DNA of 16,405 nt from an uncultured Chloroflexota bacterium. Its GTDB lineage: Bacteria; Chloroflexota; Dehalococcoidia; UBA3495. Below are positions 1-7,841 of the stretch, piece by piece. The notes beneath the pieces were generated by a model that saw nothing but the letters and a program-made list of their open reading frames with translations, had not been told where the DNA came from and searched no databases. A program made the position numbers and the translations under genes. Each line of letters begins with the position of its first letter. Positions within the stretch are counted from its first letter, which is position 1. The stretch is taken from the NCBI GenBank assembly GCA_913052545.1, contig CAJXEF010000027.1, positions 1 through 16,405 of the forward strand, written 5' to 3'.

Positions 1-926
1 TAGCTGAACATCACCATTCGCCTCTTTGCCTTGCACCCAATCAATCAGTTTTTCTTGCTGCAGTATCTCAACGTACCGAACATATACTTTTCGGTCCACT
101 CGTATACGTTTTGCCTCTCAGGGAACCAGTCAGATTAATCGAAGAAATTTGTATGGTAGATAACCTGAGTAACGGGCGCTTCCAAATAGGAATAGGTAGA
201 GGAACTGGTGGAGGTCAGGAATTCGCTATGTGGGGCGGCAATCCTGAAGAAAATGACCGAAGATTCGAAGAGAGTTTCCAAATATTGATGAAAGGCCTAA
301 CCAATGACTTTTTGTCTTTTGACGGGCAGCATTTCACATTAAGCAACCTATGGATGGAACTTAAACCCAAGCAAAAACCCCATCCACCTTTCTGGTACGC
401 TGGAAACCCGGTCCATGCAGGAGAATTTGGCTGTAACTTTGTTTGCTTTGGTTCAGTCTCAGATATGCCAGAAACTGCTTCTCGTTACCTGGAAAGTTGG
501 CACAAACAGGATGTAGAGAACGATCCAGCCCTCCCGCACGTGAAAAAACCACTGTACGGTGCCCGGACCATGGTCTATTTGGCCGATACTGATAAAGAAG
601 CCATTGAAAGAGCTAAATCCGCCTATGCCGTTTATTCATCTAACTATGAAAAGCCAATACCACCGGGTGCGATTCCTCAACCACGACCCGCTGGACCTAG
701 GAATATCTATTCCCCGGGCGCAGCAGATTTTGATACCGCTAGAGAATGGGAACGAGTAATCGCAGGCTCCCCTGATACAGTATCTGAATATGTAGAACGA
801 TACTGCTCAGACAGCACATGTAATTATTTGCTGACTTCCTTCCAATGGGGCGACATTACCCATGAAGAGGCCTCAACTTCTATGCAACTGTTTGCATCAG
901 AAATCATGACTCGTTTTTCTGATTAA
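1..926 (+). CDS. Luciferase-like flavin-dependent monooxygenase (5' end outside window)
   Basis: Member of the bacterial luciferase-like family (TIM-barrel oxidoreductases using FMN or F420). The frame is open from base 3 to the TGA stop with no in-frame stop before TTG 111, so that TTG is not the start and the gene begins left of the window. The upstream codons read AEHHHSPLCLAPNQ, the family's conserved 'EHH' strand, followed by FGPLVYVLPL and then EEICMVDNLSNGRF and GIGRG, the classic LLM core. About 307 residues are visible; complete members have about 340-380, so roughly 40-50 N-terminal residues are missing. The substrate is unknown. In SAR202-type genomes such enzymes are numerous and are thought to oxygenate recalcitrant organic compounds. 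It converges on the CoA-transferase gene with a 22-nt gap and no visible terminator. Family call is very secure; cofactor and substrate are open. Confidence 0.93.
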   Translation, partial: AEHHHSPLCLAPNQSVFLAAVSQRTEHILFGPLVYVLPLREPVRLIEEICMVDNLSNGRFQIGIGRGTGGGQEFAMWGGNPEENDRRFEESFQILMKGLTNDFLSFDGQHFTLSNLWMELKPKQKPHPPFWYAGNPVHAGEFGCNFVCFGSVSDMPETASRYLESWHKQDVENDPALPHVKKPLYGARTMVYLADTDKEAIERAKSAYAVYSSNYEKPIPPGAIPQPRPAGPRNIYSPGAADFDTAREWERVIAGSPDTVSEYVERYCSDSTCNYLLTSFQWGDITHEEASTSMQLFASEIMTRFSD

Positions 927-948
927 ATTAACCTATGGGCCAACCACC

Positions 949-3225
949 CTACCCAGCGTCAACACCATGATCAAGTATGATCCCCTTAGACATCAAATCA
1001 TCAAATCTTCCCCCTAAGCCATGCTGATCCAATATCTCTTTAGCATCTGAACCTGGCTTAGGAGCCGGCCTACCCGCCCTCACAGGAGTCCTAGATAAAC
1101 GAGGTGATGGCCCACATGTAGTAACGGGCCCAATTTCATCATGTTCCCGAGTAAGGCTTAAGCCGTGAGACACCACCCATGGATTACCCATCAACTCTTT
1201 TACGTCAGTAATCACCTTTTGAGCACTTACACCTGCTTCCGTTAAGCGTCCTACCCAAGTATCAACCGAACTTCCCTGTAGTCTTTCCTCCATGGAAGCA
1301 CGTAACGCCCCTCCTTCAAGCGATTCAATTCCCGATAGGCCTTCGACATTTGAAAGCCGTGTCAAATCAGAAATATCTGCATGTATATAAACCCAACCAT
1401 CGTTGGCTTCATAGGCACGGTCAAGAGGACCCGCTCCCATCGCATCTATACCTTTTGGCTCATCCCAGGTTTTACCCTGGTACATTTGCATGTAAGGGGA
1501 CTGAAGCGTCATGGCGGTATAAGCAAGGGCGGAATCTATGTGCTGTCCTTTTCCGGTACTACGGCGATGTAACAAGGCCAATGCAACACCGTAAGCACCC
1601 ATCAACCCGGTGCCGTAATCGTTCACAGGATTGGGCTGCGATTCTGGTTTGCTGTCTCCACCCAGGCGGCGAGTCATACCGGCAGTGGCCTGGGCAAACC
1701 CTTCATGTCCAGGTCTTCCTGCCCAGGGTCCCACATGGCCGTAAGCATTCAACGATGCATAGATAATGTCCGGTTTACGCTTGCTTACTTCTTCATAACT
1801 CAAACCCAGCTTTTGTACAGCACCCGCCCGGTAGTTCTGTGCTACAACGTCAGCTTCTTCCAACATCTTCCAGAAGATATCTCTTCCCTCTTCCGATTTA
1901 AGGTCAAGCAATATACTTCTCTTCCCCCGGTTAATGTCGTTATGACGAGCAACAAATGACCCCCGTTTTGGATTGTCTATCTTAATAACATCTGCCCCGT
2001 ATTCACCGAGAGTCCGACCCATTGTCGGACCGGCCAGGATAATACATAGATCAAGTACCTTTATCCCTTCCAAAGCATTCCTTAAAGTGTCTTCAATCGA
2101 GGTTACGTTCACAGGACTTGATACAGCCTTCAATTCGGCTAGAATTTCGACCCTATGCTGATCCGGGGTCGGAGCGGGACCGCGTACTTTTCCCGGAGTA
2201 AGCGACATCCGAGCATTTATTCCAGGTTGCAGCATCTTACCAAGAACCTGGTCTTCGACCTCTACAACCATATCGGATTCCCTTGCATGAGGATGCTCAA
2301 ACCATTCGGCACTTGTACGGCAAACCGATCCTTCACTACCGGCCTCTGCAATTAAGTTTTCCCATTCCTGGGCGGTCCGAGTCATAAAAAGTTCGTTAAT
2401 ACGGTCGGTTACCATGGCTGTAAATCCCGGATCATCCAGCGGTACGCTAAAATCCGTTAAGCCTTCTGAATCCCAGGAGGTGATACCCGCTAATTCCACA
2501 AACGGTCTGAAATTCTGGTTCCCGGGTCCTCCAAACCTGACCCATTCACCGTCTTTACACCTGTAAATCCCTCCCCAGAGATCACCAAGGGTCGGACCGG
2601 CCGGTGGTGCATTATGCACCCGAAGTCCGTGGTGTCCAATGGATTGAAACATACTATCGAACAACGGCATTTCAATGTATTGGCCCACCCCATCCCGCTC
2701 CCGAGCGTTAAGAGCCATAGTTATCGCGACTACTGACTGGAAAGCTCCATAAGTGGAGGCAATCGGTATAGCAGTATAAACCGGCTTTCCACCACTCGAT
2801 GCCATTGGGCGATAAGTCCCTGCCGAGGCTCCAAGAATACCTTCGTAGGCCTGGATACCAGACCTGTCATCGTCATTTGCGAACCCTGGAATAGAACAAT
2901 ATACCAACCTGGGATTATCTATAAGAGCCTGTTTATTACCTAGGCCCAGTTTTTCCATTACTCCTGGGCGAAAGTTTTCTACTACTACATCAGCAGTAGT
3001 AATCAAAGACTTAGCCGTCTGCAAATCAGCCGAAGTTTTTAAATCAAGGGTTATACTGCGTTTACCCCGGTTCCAGGTAGCATTGGCAGGAGAATCCCAC
3101 CTGGGGCCACCCGGAGGGTCAATTTTAATCACATCTGCACCCTGATCAGCCAACAACATGCCCGCAAGTGGCCCAGCTATATAGTGTCCAAAATCTATAA
3201 CCTTTATGTGATCAAGTGCACCCAT
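949..3225 (-). CDS. Tandem (two-domain) CaiB/BaiF family III CoA-transferase
   Basis: Cytoplasmic CoA-transferase of class III moving CoA between carboxylic acids. The 758 residues hold two full CaiB units: residues about 4-370 and 386-745. Each starts with the nucleotide-binding-like strand (KVIDFGHYIAGP; KVLDLCIILAGP), then GADVIKID, N.GKRSI.LDLK, and a conserved G.GQ element (179-182 and 558-561). Aligned on these, the catalytic Asp of the family is Asp536 in the second unit (PVNDYGTG), but Ser157 in the first (PIASTYG). The second half is therefore probably the catalytic one and the first structural or substrate-shaping. Single-domain members have about 400 residues and act as interlocked dimers; the fusion could mimic one. 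DddD, the DMSP-processing enzyme, is a known tandem example, but no specific relationship is claimed. ATG 3225 has GGAGG six bases upstream (3232-3236). It lies 110 nt downstream of the deacetylase gene, probably co-transcribed. Confidence 0.93.
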   Translation of the reverse strand: MGALDHIKVIDFGHYIAGPLAGMLLADQGADVIKIDPPGGPRWDSPANATWNRGKRSITLDLKTSADLQTAKSLITTADVVVENFRPGVMEKLGLGNKQALIDNPRLVYCSIPGFANDDDRSGIQAYEGILGASAGTYRPMASSGGKPVYTAIPIASTYGAFQSVVAITMALNARERDGVGQYIEMPLFDSMFQSIGHHGLRVHNAPPAGPTLGDLWGGIYRCKDGEWVRFGGPGNQNFRPFVELAGITSWDSEGLTDFSVPLDDPGFTAMVTDRINELFMTRTAQEWENLIAEAGSEGSVCRTSAEWFEHPHARESDMVVEVEDQVLGKMLQPGINARMSLTPGKVRGPAPTPDQHRVEILAELKAVSSPVNVTSIEDTLRNALEGIKVLDLCIILAGPTMGRTLGEYGADVIKIDNPKRGSFVARHNDINRGKRSILLDLKSEEGRDIFWKMLEEADVVAQNYRAGAVQKLGLSYEEVSKRKPDIIYASLNAYGHVGPWAGRPGHEGFAQATAGMTRRLGGDSKPESQPNPVNDYGTGLMGAYGVALALLHRRSTGKGQHIDSALAYTAMTLQSPYMQMYQGKTWDEPKGIDAMGAGPLDRAYEANDGWVYIHADISDLTRLSNVEGLSGIESLEGGALRASMEERLQGSSVDTWVGRLTEAGVSAQKVITDVKELMGNPWVVSHGLSLTREHDEIGPVTTCGPSPRLSRTPVRAGRPAPKPGSDAKEILDQHGLGGRFDDLMSKGIILDHGVDAG

Positions 3226-3335
3226 CGGAAACCTCCAACTGTATTAATTACCTATTACTGAAACCCAGGCCATAAACCTACTTCCATTCCCCAGCTTAAG
3301 ACAACAATTAACAGAAATCCAGCATTTACAAAAGC

Positions 3336-4214
3336 TCATGCGTGAGGGCGTGACAAGAAATCATCCGCTATTTCGTTAAATGTGCAGAATTGAATTCCGG
3401 GATGAGATGTTATATAAGCAATCAGCCTTTCTAGCATTAACAAGACCTGTGGACGACCACTAACATCTGGATGAATGGTAATCGGGAAAACGGCATCATC
3501 ATATTCTCTATAAACATAATCAAACTGATCCTTCCAGATTTGCTCAATGTCCCTGGGATTAACAAATCCGTGACTATTTGGCGAACCCTTGATAAACATC
3601 ATTGGAGGCAAATCATCTAGATACCAGTTGGCAGGTATTTCTACCAAACCGGTTTCCTCTCCCCTGACTAATCCCTGCATCCATTCCGAAGCCGGTTTAG
3701 AAAAATCTATATTCGTCCAACTATCTCCCACTCGTACGTAATAACATTCAAAGTCGCGGTGCATAAGACTATGATCGTATTTGATCCCATGCTTTAAAAG
3801 TAATTCGTTGGTCACATGACTGAACTCCCACCAGGGAGCTACATATCCGGTAGGTCTTTTACCGGACACCCCGGTAATCAATTCAATACACTTAACCAGT
3901 ACGGCTTCTTCCTGCTCTGGAGTCATAGCAATGGGATTCTCATGAGAATAACCATGCATTCCAATCTCGTGTCCTGCTTCTACGATGGCCGCAGTTTCCT
4001 TGGGGAAAGTATCAATAGAGTGCCCCGGCACAAACCACGTAGTTTTGATTCCCACCCGGTCAAATAATTTCAATAATCTCGGTGTGCCAACTTCGCCGGC
4101 AAAAATACCGCGGGAGATATCATCCGGAGAATTTTCACCGCCGTAAGAACCGAGCCAACCGGCTACAGCATCAAGGTCTACCCCAAATGCACAAAGAATC
4201 TTTTTTTCTGGCAT
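3336..4214 (-). CDS. PgdA/allantoinase-like polysaccharide deacetylase (NodB fold)
   Basis: Metal-dependent deacetylase or amidohydrolase of the carbohydrate esterase 4 / NodB fold, 292 residues, no signal peptide, so cytoplasmic. The motif FGVDLDA gives the metal-binding Asp (Asp15 by analogy with Helicobacter pylori PgdA, or Asp13), HGYSHE gives His87 and His91, YVAPWWE (124-130) is the substrate-loop motif, and TIHPD (His248) the C-terminal catalytic His. The whole chain, including [21 protein letters not shown] and [18 protein letters not shown], resembles from memory the H. pylori PgdA type (about 293 residues) and the related PuuE allantoinase group. Because the protein is cytoplasmic and sits among catabolic enzymes, hydrolysis of a small amide or ester seems likelier than cell-wall editing; this is inference. 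ATG 4214 is supported by AGGAGG six bases upstream (4221-4227). It leads a minus-strand pair with the tandem CoA-transferase. Confidence 0.9.
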   Translation of the reverse strand: MPEKKILCAFGVDLDAVAGWLGSYGGENSPDDISRGIFAGEVGTPRLLKLFDRVGIKTTWFVPGHSIDTFPKETAAIVEAGHEIGMHGYSHENPIAMTPEQEEAVLVKCIELITGVSGKRPTGYVAPWWEFSHVTNELLLKHGIKYDHSLMHRDFECYYVRVGDSWTNIDFSKPASEWMQGLVRGEETGLVEIPANWYLDDLPPMMFIKGSPNSHGFVNPRDIEQIWKDQFDYVYREYDDAVFPITIHPDVSGRPQVLLMLERLIAYITSHPGIQFCTFNEIADDFLSRPHA

Positions 4215-4269
4215 TTAACTTCCTCCTAGCGGATAATTCGGGTACCCGTGTTACACTCAGGCTAATATG

Positions 4270-4275
4270 ATTATA
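4270..4275 (-). promoter_or_regulatory. Consensus -10 hexamer, candidate promoter of the deacetylase/CoA-transferase pair
   Basis: Read on the minus strand, 4275-4270 is a perfect TATAAT. Transcription would start near 4263, giving a leader of about 50 nt ahead of the AGGAGG and ATG 4214. A weak -35 (TCTGAA, 4296-4291, 15-nt spacer) is the best match. The intergenic space 4215-4304 is the only divergent gap in the catabolic cluster, so the plus-strand promoter for the DUF2087 gene must overlap here; the plus strand offers TATAAC at 4272-4277, but no convincing -35. Confidence 0.4.
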
Positions 4276-4304
4276 ACCACTCTTAGCAGTTTCAGAGATG
4301 TACC

Positions 4305-4748
4305 ATGAGAGAATCCAGTCAAGTCCCTGAAATCTCTGTAGATGACTTCAAAACCCGTCTTTCCCAATTATGCATCAAGAGTGGACTGTCCAATTTTCCC
4401 CGAAGGAAAAAAGACCGTCACATCCTGTTAAAGAGCGTGATACTGGGCCTCGACAAGCGAAGAGAGTACACCGAGACTGAAATTAATCCCCTACTCCAAG
4501 TCTGGTTAAGCCAGGTTGGAACTCACTTCCATCTTGATTATGTCAACCTCCGCCGACACCTTATAGATGAAGAATTCCTGGGCCGAAGCAAAGATGGATC
4601 CAGATACTGGGTCGCAACATACTCTCGAAACCAAATGTATTTCGATCCTGAAATAAACGAAATTGATATCCCAGATTTGATCAAAAGCAACCGGGAACTA
4701 TCCACAAAAAGAAAAGCGGTATTCGAACAAACATCAATAGGGTCCTAA
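4305..4748 (+). CDS. DUF2087 domain protein
   Basis: Small cytoplasmic protein of 147 residues whose middle (about residues 26-108) matches the DUF2087 pattern: a basic stretch FPRRKKDRHILL, then the YTETEINPLL motif, then HLDYVNLRRHLIDEEFLGRSKDGSRYW. The family has no assigned biochemical activity. It often occurs fused or adjacent to transcription-regulator or acetyltransferase genes, and the basic region and winged-helix-like ending are compatible with nucleic-acid binding, but this is inference. Its position is suggestive: first gene of the plus-strand run, facing the divergent deacetylase gene, as local regulators often are. It ends 38 nt before the enolase-superfamily gene. Only a weak AGAG lies upstream of ATG 4305. 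The C-terminal 35 residues look unstructured. Confidence 0.85.
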   Translation: MRESSQVPEISVDDFKTRLSQLCIKSGLSNFPRRKKDRHILLKSVILGLDKRREYTETEINPLLQVWLSQVGTHFHLDYVNLRRHLIDEEFLGRSKDGSRYWVATYSRNQMYFDPEINEIDIPDLIKSNRELSTKRKAVFEQTSIGS

Positions 4749-4786
4749 GACACTAGCATTTAAGAAAATCTTTAAAGGCGGATAAA

Positions 4787-5860
4787 ATGAAAATCACCCA
4801 GGTTGAATGCCTTATCCTAGACGGCTACCCAATCGTTAGAATTTACACGGATGAAGGATTGGTAGGAATTGGGGAATGCTTCAGACGTCTGCCTGAAGTA
4901 ATAAAGATTACTATAGACAACATCATTACACCCGTCCTAATAGGCAAAGATCCAGTAGAAACCGAGCCGAGATGGCAAGAGATGATCCGTGCCACTTCGG
5001 CATCCGATATGGGTGGAGCTGTGTACTGTGCCGTGGCCGGCCTTGACATAGCAATGTGGGATCTGAAAGGCAAAGCTCTCGGAGTCCCGATATATCAACT
5101 CCTGGGCGGGAAATCCAAGGACAAGATCCGCATGTACGCTAGTTCACTGCGTAGGGACCTCACTCCTTTAGAAGAAGCCCGACGTGCAAGTTCCCTGGTG
5201 GAAGAAGGTTACACCGCTTACAAGCTACACAGTGCCCTACCAGGAGCAATTGATCATCCGTCAGACCAGACTATTGCAACGGTCACGGAAGTCAGAAAAG
5301 CAGTAGGACCCGACATAGAAATACTGGTAGATGTTAACGGAGCTTTCTCTGCACATCACGCTATAGAAATCGGGAAAGCCCTGGAAAATCTGGGGGTTTT
5401 CCATTTTGAAGAACCCCGTCCTCATTATGATTTGGCGGGCCTAGCTTCTGTAGCAGACGCTCTCGATATCCCAATCGCATCAGGGGAGATGATATATAAC
5501 CATCACCAATACAAGGATTTAATTAACTGGGGCAAAATCGATATCATCCAACCAGATATTGTCAAAGTTCCCGGTTTTACCGAATTTCAGAGAATCGCCG
5601 CCGTCGCTTCGAGTTTTGGCAAACCTATGACGGCCCACAATACCCAGCCAACTATAAGTACTGTCGCCCATCTCCACGCATGTGCGGCGTTTGCTAACAT
5701 GCCATATGCACAGGAATATAACATCGAGCCAATTTCAATAAGGGACGAACGCCCAATCTTAAAAGAGCCATTAAAACTGGTAGATGGGTATTTCGAGGTG
5801 CCGACTGGTCCTGGCCTTGGTATAGATCTTGACGAGGAGACCATCAGGAAATTCCAGTAG
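4787..5860 (+). CDS. Enolase-superfamily (mandelate racemase / muconate lactonizing) enzyme
   Basis: TIM-barrel enzyme of 357 residues that abstracts a proton alpha to a carboxylate; mandelate-racemase-type members mostly dehydrate or racemise sugar acids. An N-terminal capping domain (1-115, with GIGECFR and AMWDLKGKALGVPIYQLLGGK) precedes the barrel. Metal ligands are Asp182 (VDVNGAF), Glu208 (FEEP) and Glu234 (SGE). The His-Asp dyad is Asp257 (QPDIVK) and His284 (TAHNTQ), and Glu310 (AQE) is the strand-8 acid, which places it in the mandelate racemase group. The strand-2 motif, usually Lys-x-Lys, reads K146-L-H148, so the second base is His, hinting at altered stereochemistry or substrate. 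AAAGGCGG (4774-4781) precedes ATG 4787. Probably one transcript with the DUF2087 gene (38-nt gap) and the downstream amidohydrolase. Substrate unknown. Confidence 0.93.
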   Translation: MKITQVECLILDGYPIVRIYTDEGLVGIGECFRRLPEVIKITIDNIITPVLIGKDPVETEPRWQEMIRATSASDMGGAVYCAVAGLDIAMWDLKGKALGVPIYQLLGGKSKDKIRMYASSLRRDLTPLEEARRASSLVEEGYTAYKLHSALPGAIDHPSDQTIATVTEVRKAVGPDIEILVDVNGAFSAHHAIEIGKALENLGVFHFEEPRPHYDLAGLASVADALDIPIASGEMIYNHHQYKDLINWGKIDIIQPDIVKVPGFTEFQRIAAVASSFGKPMTAHNTQPTISTVAHLHACAAFANMPYAQEYNIEPISIRDERPILKEPLKLVDGYFEVPTGPGLGIDLDEETIRKFQ

Positions 5861-5970
5861 TTTGAGAAGCCAAACTAAAGTCTTCCCAGAACCACCATAT
5901 TATAAAAAATGAGCACCTGTTGATCTAAGTGACGACCTGGCAAGCAATTTTTGAATAGAGGTAATAAATC

Positions 5971-6987
5971 ATGCCTTACGGAGATAACGACTGGTTAGCA
6001 CTGACGGTGGAACCCACCCTTGAACCAGACATGCCGATCTGTGATCCTCATCACCATTTCTGGGATTTCAGAAGTATCCGTATCCCGTACCAGAGATATT
6101 TGCTCCATGAATTGTCAGCTGACGTCAATAGCGGACACAATATCAAATCCACAGTGTTCATAGAAACTAGGGCGATGTATCGCCCGGAAGGGCCAACTGA
6201 GCTTAAACCTGTGGGTGAAGTAGAATTTGCCCAGGGTCTCGCCGCCGCTAGTGCCAGCGGGCTCTATGGCCCAACTCGAGCAGCTGCAAGAATAATAGGG
6301 CATGCTGATCTGAAGCTCGGCACCAAAGTAGAACAGGTACTCGATTCGTTGCTGGCCGCAAGTCCTAACCGGTTCAACGGGATCCGTCAATCAGTAAGCT
6401 GGGACCCCAATCCGGAAGTGGAAAACAGGGCGGAACAGGGAACACTAAACAACCCTCAATTTATAACCGGTGCTAGGGTCCTGGCGAAAAAGGGATTCAC
6501 GTTAGAAGGGTCACAGTACTTTACCCAACTACGGGAGATGGCTGAATTCGCCAAGTCAGTCCCAGATCTAAAAATTGTTCTTAACCATATCGGCGGCCTG
6601 ATGAGAATAGGACCATATGGCAACCGGGACAACGAGGTGATACCCATATGGAAAGATGGTATTTCCGCCGTCGCAGCGTGCCCTAACATTTTTATGAAGC
6701 TCGGAGGGCTAGGGCAACCCAGATATGGTTTCGACTGGCATACTCGAAACGAACCAATCGGATCGGAGGAGCTAGCAAAGGACCTCGCACCGTATATGAA
6801 TTACTGTATTGAACAATTTGGTCCTAACAGGTGCATGTTCGAAAGCAACTTCCCACCGGACAAGGTTTCTTATTCATACAATATTCTGTTTAATGCTTTT
6901 AAACGCCTGTCCAGCGGTTATTCGGCAACTGAGCGTGCCGCTCTTTTCCATGATACTGCAGTAGGGTTTTATAAAATACCAATCTAA
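5971..6987 (+). CDS. Amidohydrolase_2 family (COG3618) lactonase-like TIM-barrel hydrolase
   Basis: Predicted metal-dependent hydrolase, 338 residues, cytoplasmic. The opening strand carries CDPHHHFWD (Asp25, His27, His29), the metal site of the Amidohydrolase_2 fold; FNGIRQ (135-140) holds a substrate Arg, LNHIGG (His206) another active-site His, and FESNFPPDK (290-298) the C-terminal signature. This combination is typical of the group containing fuconolactone and other sugar-lactone hydrolases and 2-pyrone-4,6-dicarboxylate lactonase. Next to a sugar-acid-type enolase-superfamily enzyme, hydrolysis of a lactone to the acid used by that enzyme is the simplest reading, but it is inference. 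AGAGGT at 5957-5962 supports ATG 5971. The gap from the previous gene is 110 nt, with an AT-rich patch near 5898 but no clear promoter. It may share the upstream transcript. Confidence 0.9.
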   Translation: MPYGDNDWLALTVEPTLEPDMPICDPHHHFWDFRSIRIPYQRYLLHELSADVNSGHNIKSTVFIETRAMYRPEGPTELKPVGEVEFAQGLAAASASGLYGPTRAAARIIGHADLKLGTKVEQVLDSLLAASPNRFNGIRQSVSWDPNPEVENRAEQGTLNNPQFITGARVLAKKGFTLEGSQYFTQLREMAEFAKSVPDLKIVLNHIGGLMRIGPYGNRDNEVIPIWKDGISAVAACPNIFMKLGGLGQPRYGFDWHTRNEPIGSEELAKDLAPYMNYCIEQFGPNRCMFESNFPPDKVSYSYNILFNAFKRLSSGYSATERAALFHDTAVGFYKIPI

Positions 6988-6995
6988 CTTGTTTT

Positions 6996-7038
6996 AGGAG
7001 GATTTACGCTGACACCTGGGCTTATTCCGTGGTTTTGA
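6996..7038 (+). other. Orphan Shine-Dalgarno with nine-codon remnant frame
   Basis: A perfect AGGAGG (6996-7001) begins nine bases after the amidohydrolase stop. No ATG, GTG or TTG follows at usable distance; ACG 7006 and CTG 7009 lie in one frame that stops at TGA 7036. It looks like the start of a lost fourth gene of the plus-strand operon whose ATG may have become ACG, or it is chance. The remaining gap to tenA is only eight bases. Confidence 0.3.
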
Positions 7039-7045
7039 TGCATGC

Positions 7046-7717
7046 CTAAACCGGCCAGTTCTGGCCTGACCAGCACATTTCCCAGAAAAGAAGCTCGTAG
7101 CGTGCACTCGTGATATATGCCCGTTCCATCCTGGCCAATTCTGAATCCGGTTGATCCAGAGCTGCTGAATCAACCATTTCCCTGGCATGGTCATTCAATT
7201 CAATCTGCTCTTTGCTGCTATACATTTCGATCCAATTAGCGTAGCGCCCATCCGATGGTAGGCCTTTATCCGCTAATTGGAGCCCGATTTCTGTATATCC
7301 CCATACGCAGGGAAGAAATACACAGGCAAATTCACCAAAACTGCCCAGAGAAGTGGTCCGTACCAGGAAATCAGTGTAAGCCTGGCAAATAGGATATTTC
7401 TCTTCTTGCTCTAACTCTTTTTCGGTAATACCAAATTCCCGGGCGTAAGATCTGTGTAGTTCCATCTCATTTTTAAGAGTGAAGTCTGCCAGTGATGCGA
7501 AATGAGTCATTTCAGCCAATCCGGGGGACCGGGCAGAGGCTAAAGAAAACAACCGTGCGAACTCTATTAAATACAGGTAATCCTGACGGACCCATACCTT
7601 AAACTTTTCAATATCTAAGGTCCCGTCGCCTATACCAGTTACAAACGGATGACTGTGCTGGGCAACCATTATGCCCTCTGCTTTTTCCCTCAATCGATCT
7701 GTAAATCGCTCACTCAC
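7046..7717 (-). CDS. tenA: TenA family aminopyrimidine aminohydrolase / thiaminase II
   Basis: Hydrolyses aminomethyl-HMP (from degraded thiamine) to HMP, and thiamine itself weakly, feeding pyrimidine salvage for vitamin B1. The protein is 223 residues from GTG 7717. It shows the TenA core HPFVTGIGDGTL, RQDYLYLIEFAR (Asp46), LPCVWGYTEIG (catalytic Cys137) and RYELLFWEMCW (Glu208); these match Asp44, Cys135 and Glu205 of Bacillus subtilis TenA, so it is the Cys-type TenA_C and probably active. The frame extends back to TTG 7789, adding a hydrophobic stretch foreign to the family. GTG 7715-7717 has GGAG seven bases upstream (7725-7728); ATG 7723 would have only one base of spacing, so GTG is preferred. 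No thiamine genes adjoin it and no TPP riboswitch is visible upstream. It follows tRNA-Ser on the same strand. Confidence 0.92.
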   Translation of the reverse strand: MSERFTDRLREKAEGIMVAQHSHPFVTGIGDGTLDIEKFKVWVRQDYLYLIEFARLFSLASARSPGLAEMTHFASLADFTLKNEMELHRSYAREFGITEKELEQEEKYPICQAYTDFLVRTTSLGSFGEFACVFLPCVWGYTEIGLQLADKGLPSDGRYANWIEMYSSKEQIELNDHAREMVDSAALDQPDSELARMERAYITSARYELLFWEMCWSGQNWPV

Positions 7718-7841
7718 TCTCATGCTCCAGTACAATAAGACAATTGAAACCCATTTGAAAATACCAAATACCAATTCCCTTGAGTCCAATCGATTGCATA
7801 TTGACAGTAAATGGGTATTAAATAAATATTGGGATTAACGG

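Noticed and set aside
1..110. TTG 111 as true start of the luciferase-like gene
   Set aside because: Conserved family motifs (AEHHHSPL, FGPLVYVLPL) are encoded upstream in the same open frame, so the gene starts outside the window.
1350..1766. 138-codon plus-strand frame inside the CoA-transferase gene
   Set aside because: It lies entirely antisense to a strongly conserved gene and its composition is rich in His, Arg and Cys with no recognisable domain.
7053..7066. Dyad GGCCAG-TT-CTGGCC near the end of tenA
   Set aside because: A two-base loop is too small for the full stem, it is within coding sequence, and no T-run follows.
7718..7789. N-terminal hydrophobic extension of TenA (start TTG 7789)
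   Set aside because: TenA proteins are cytoplasmic and start close to the residue encoded at 7717; GGAG with good spacing supports that GTG.
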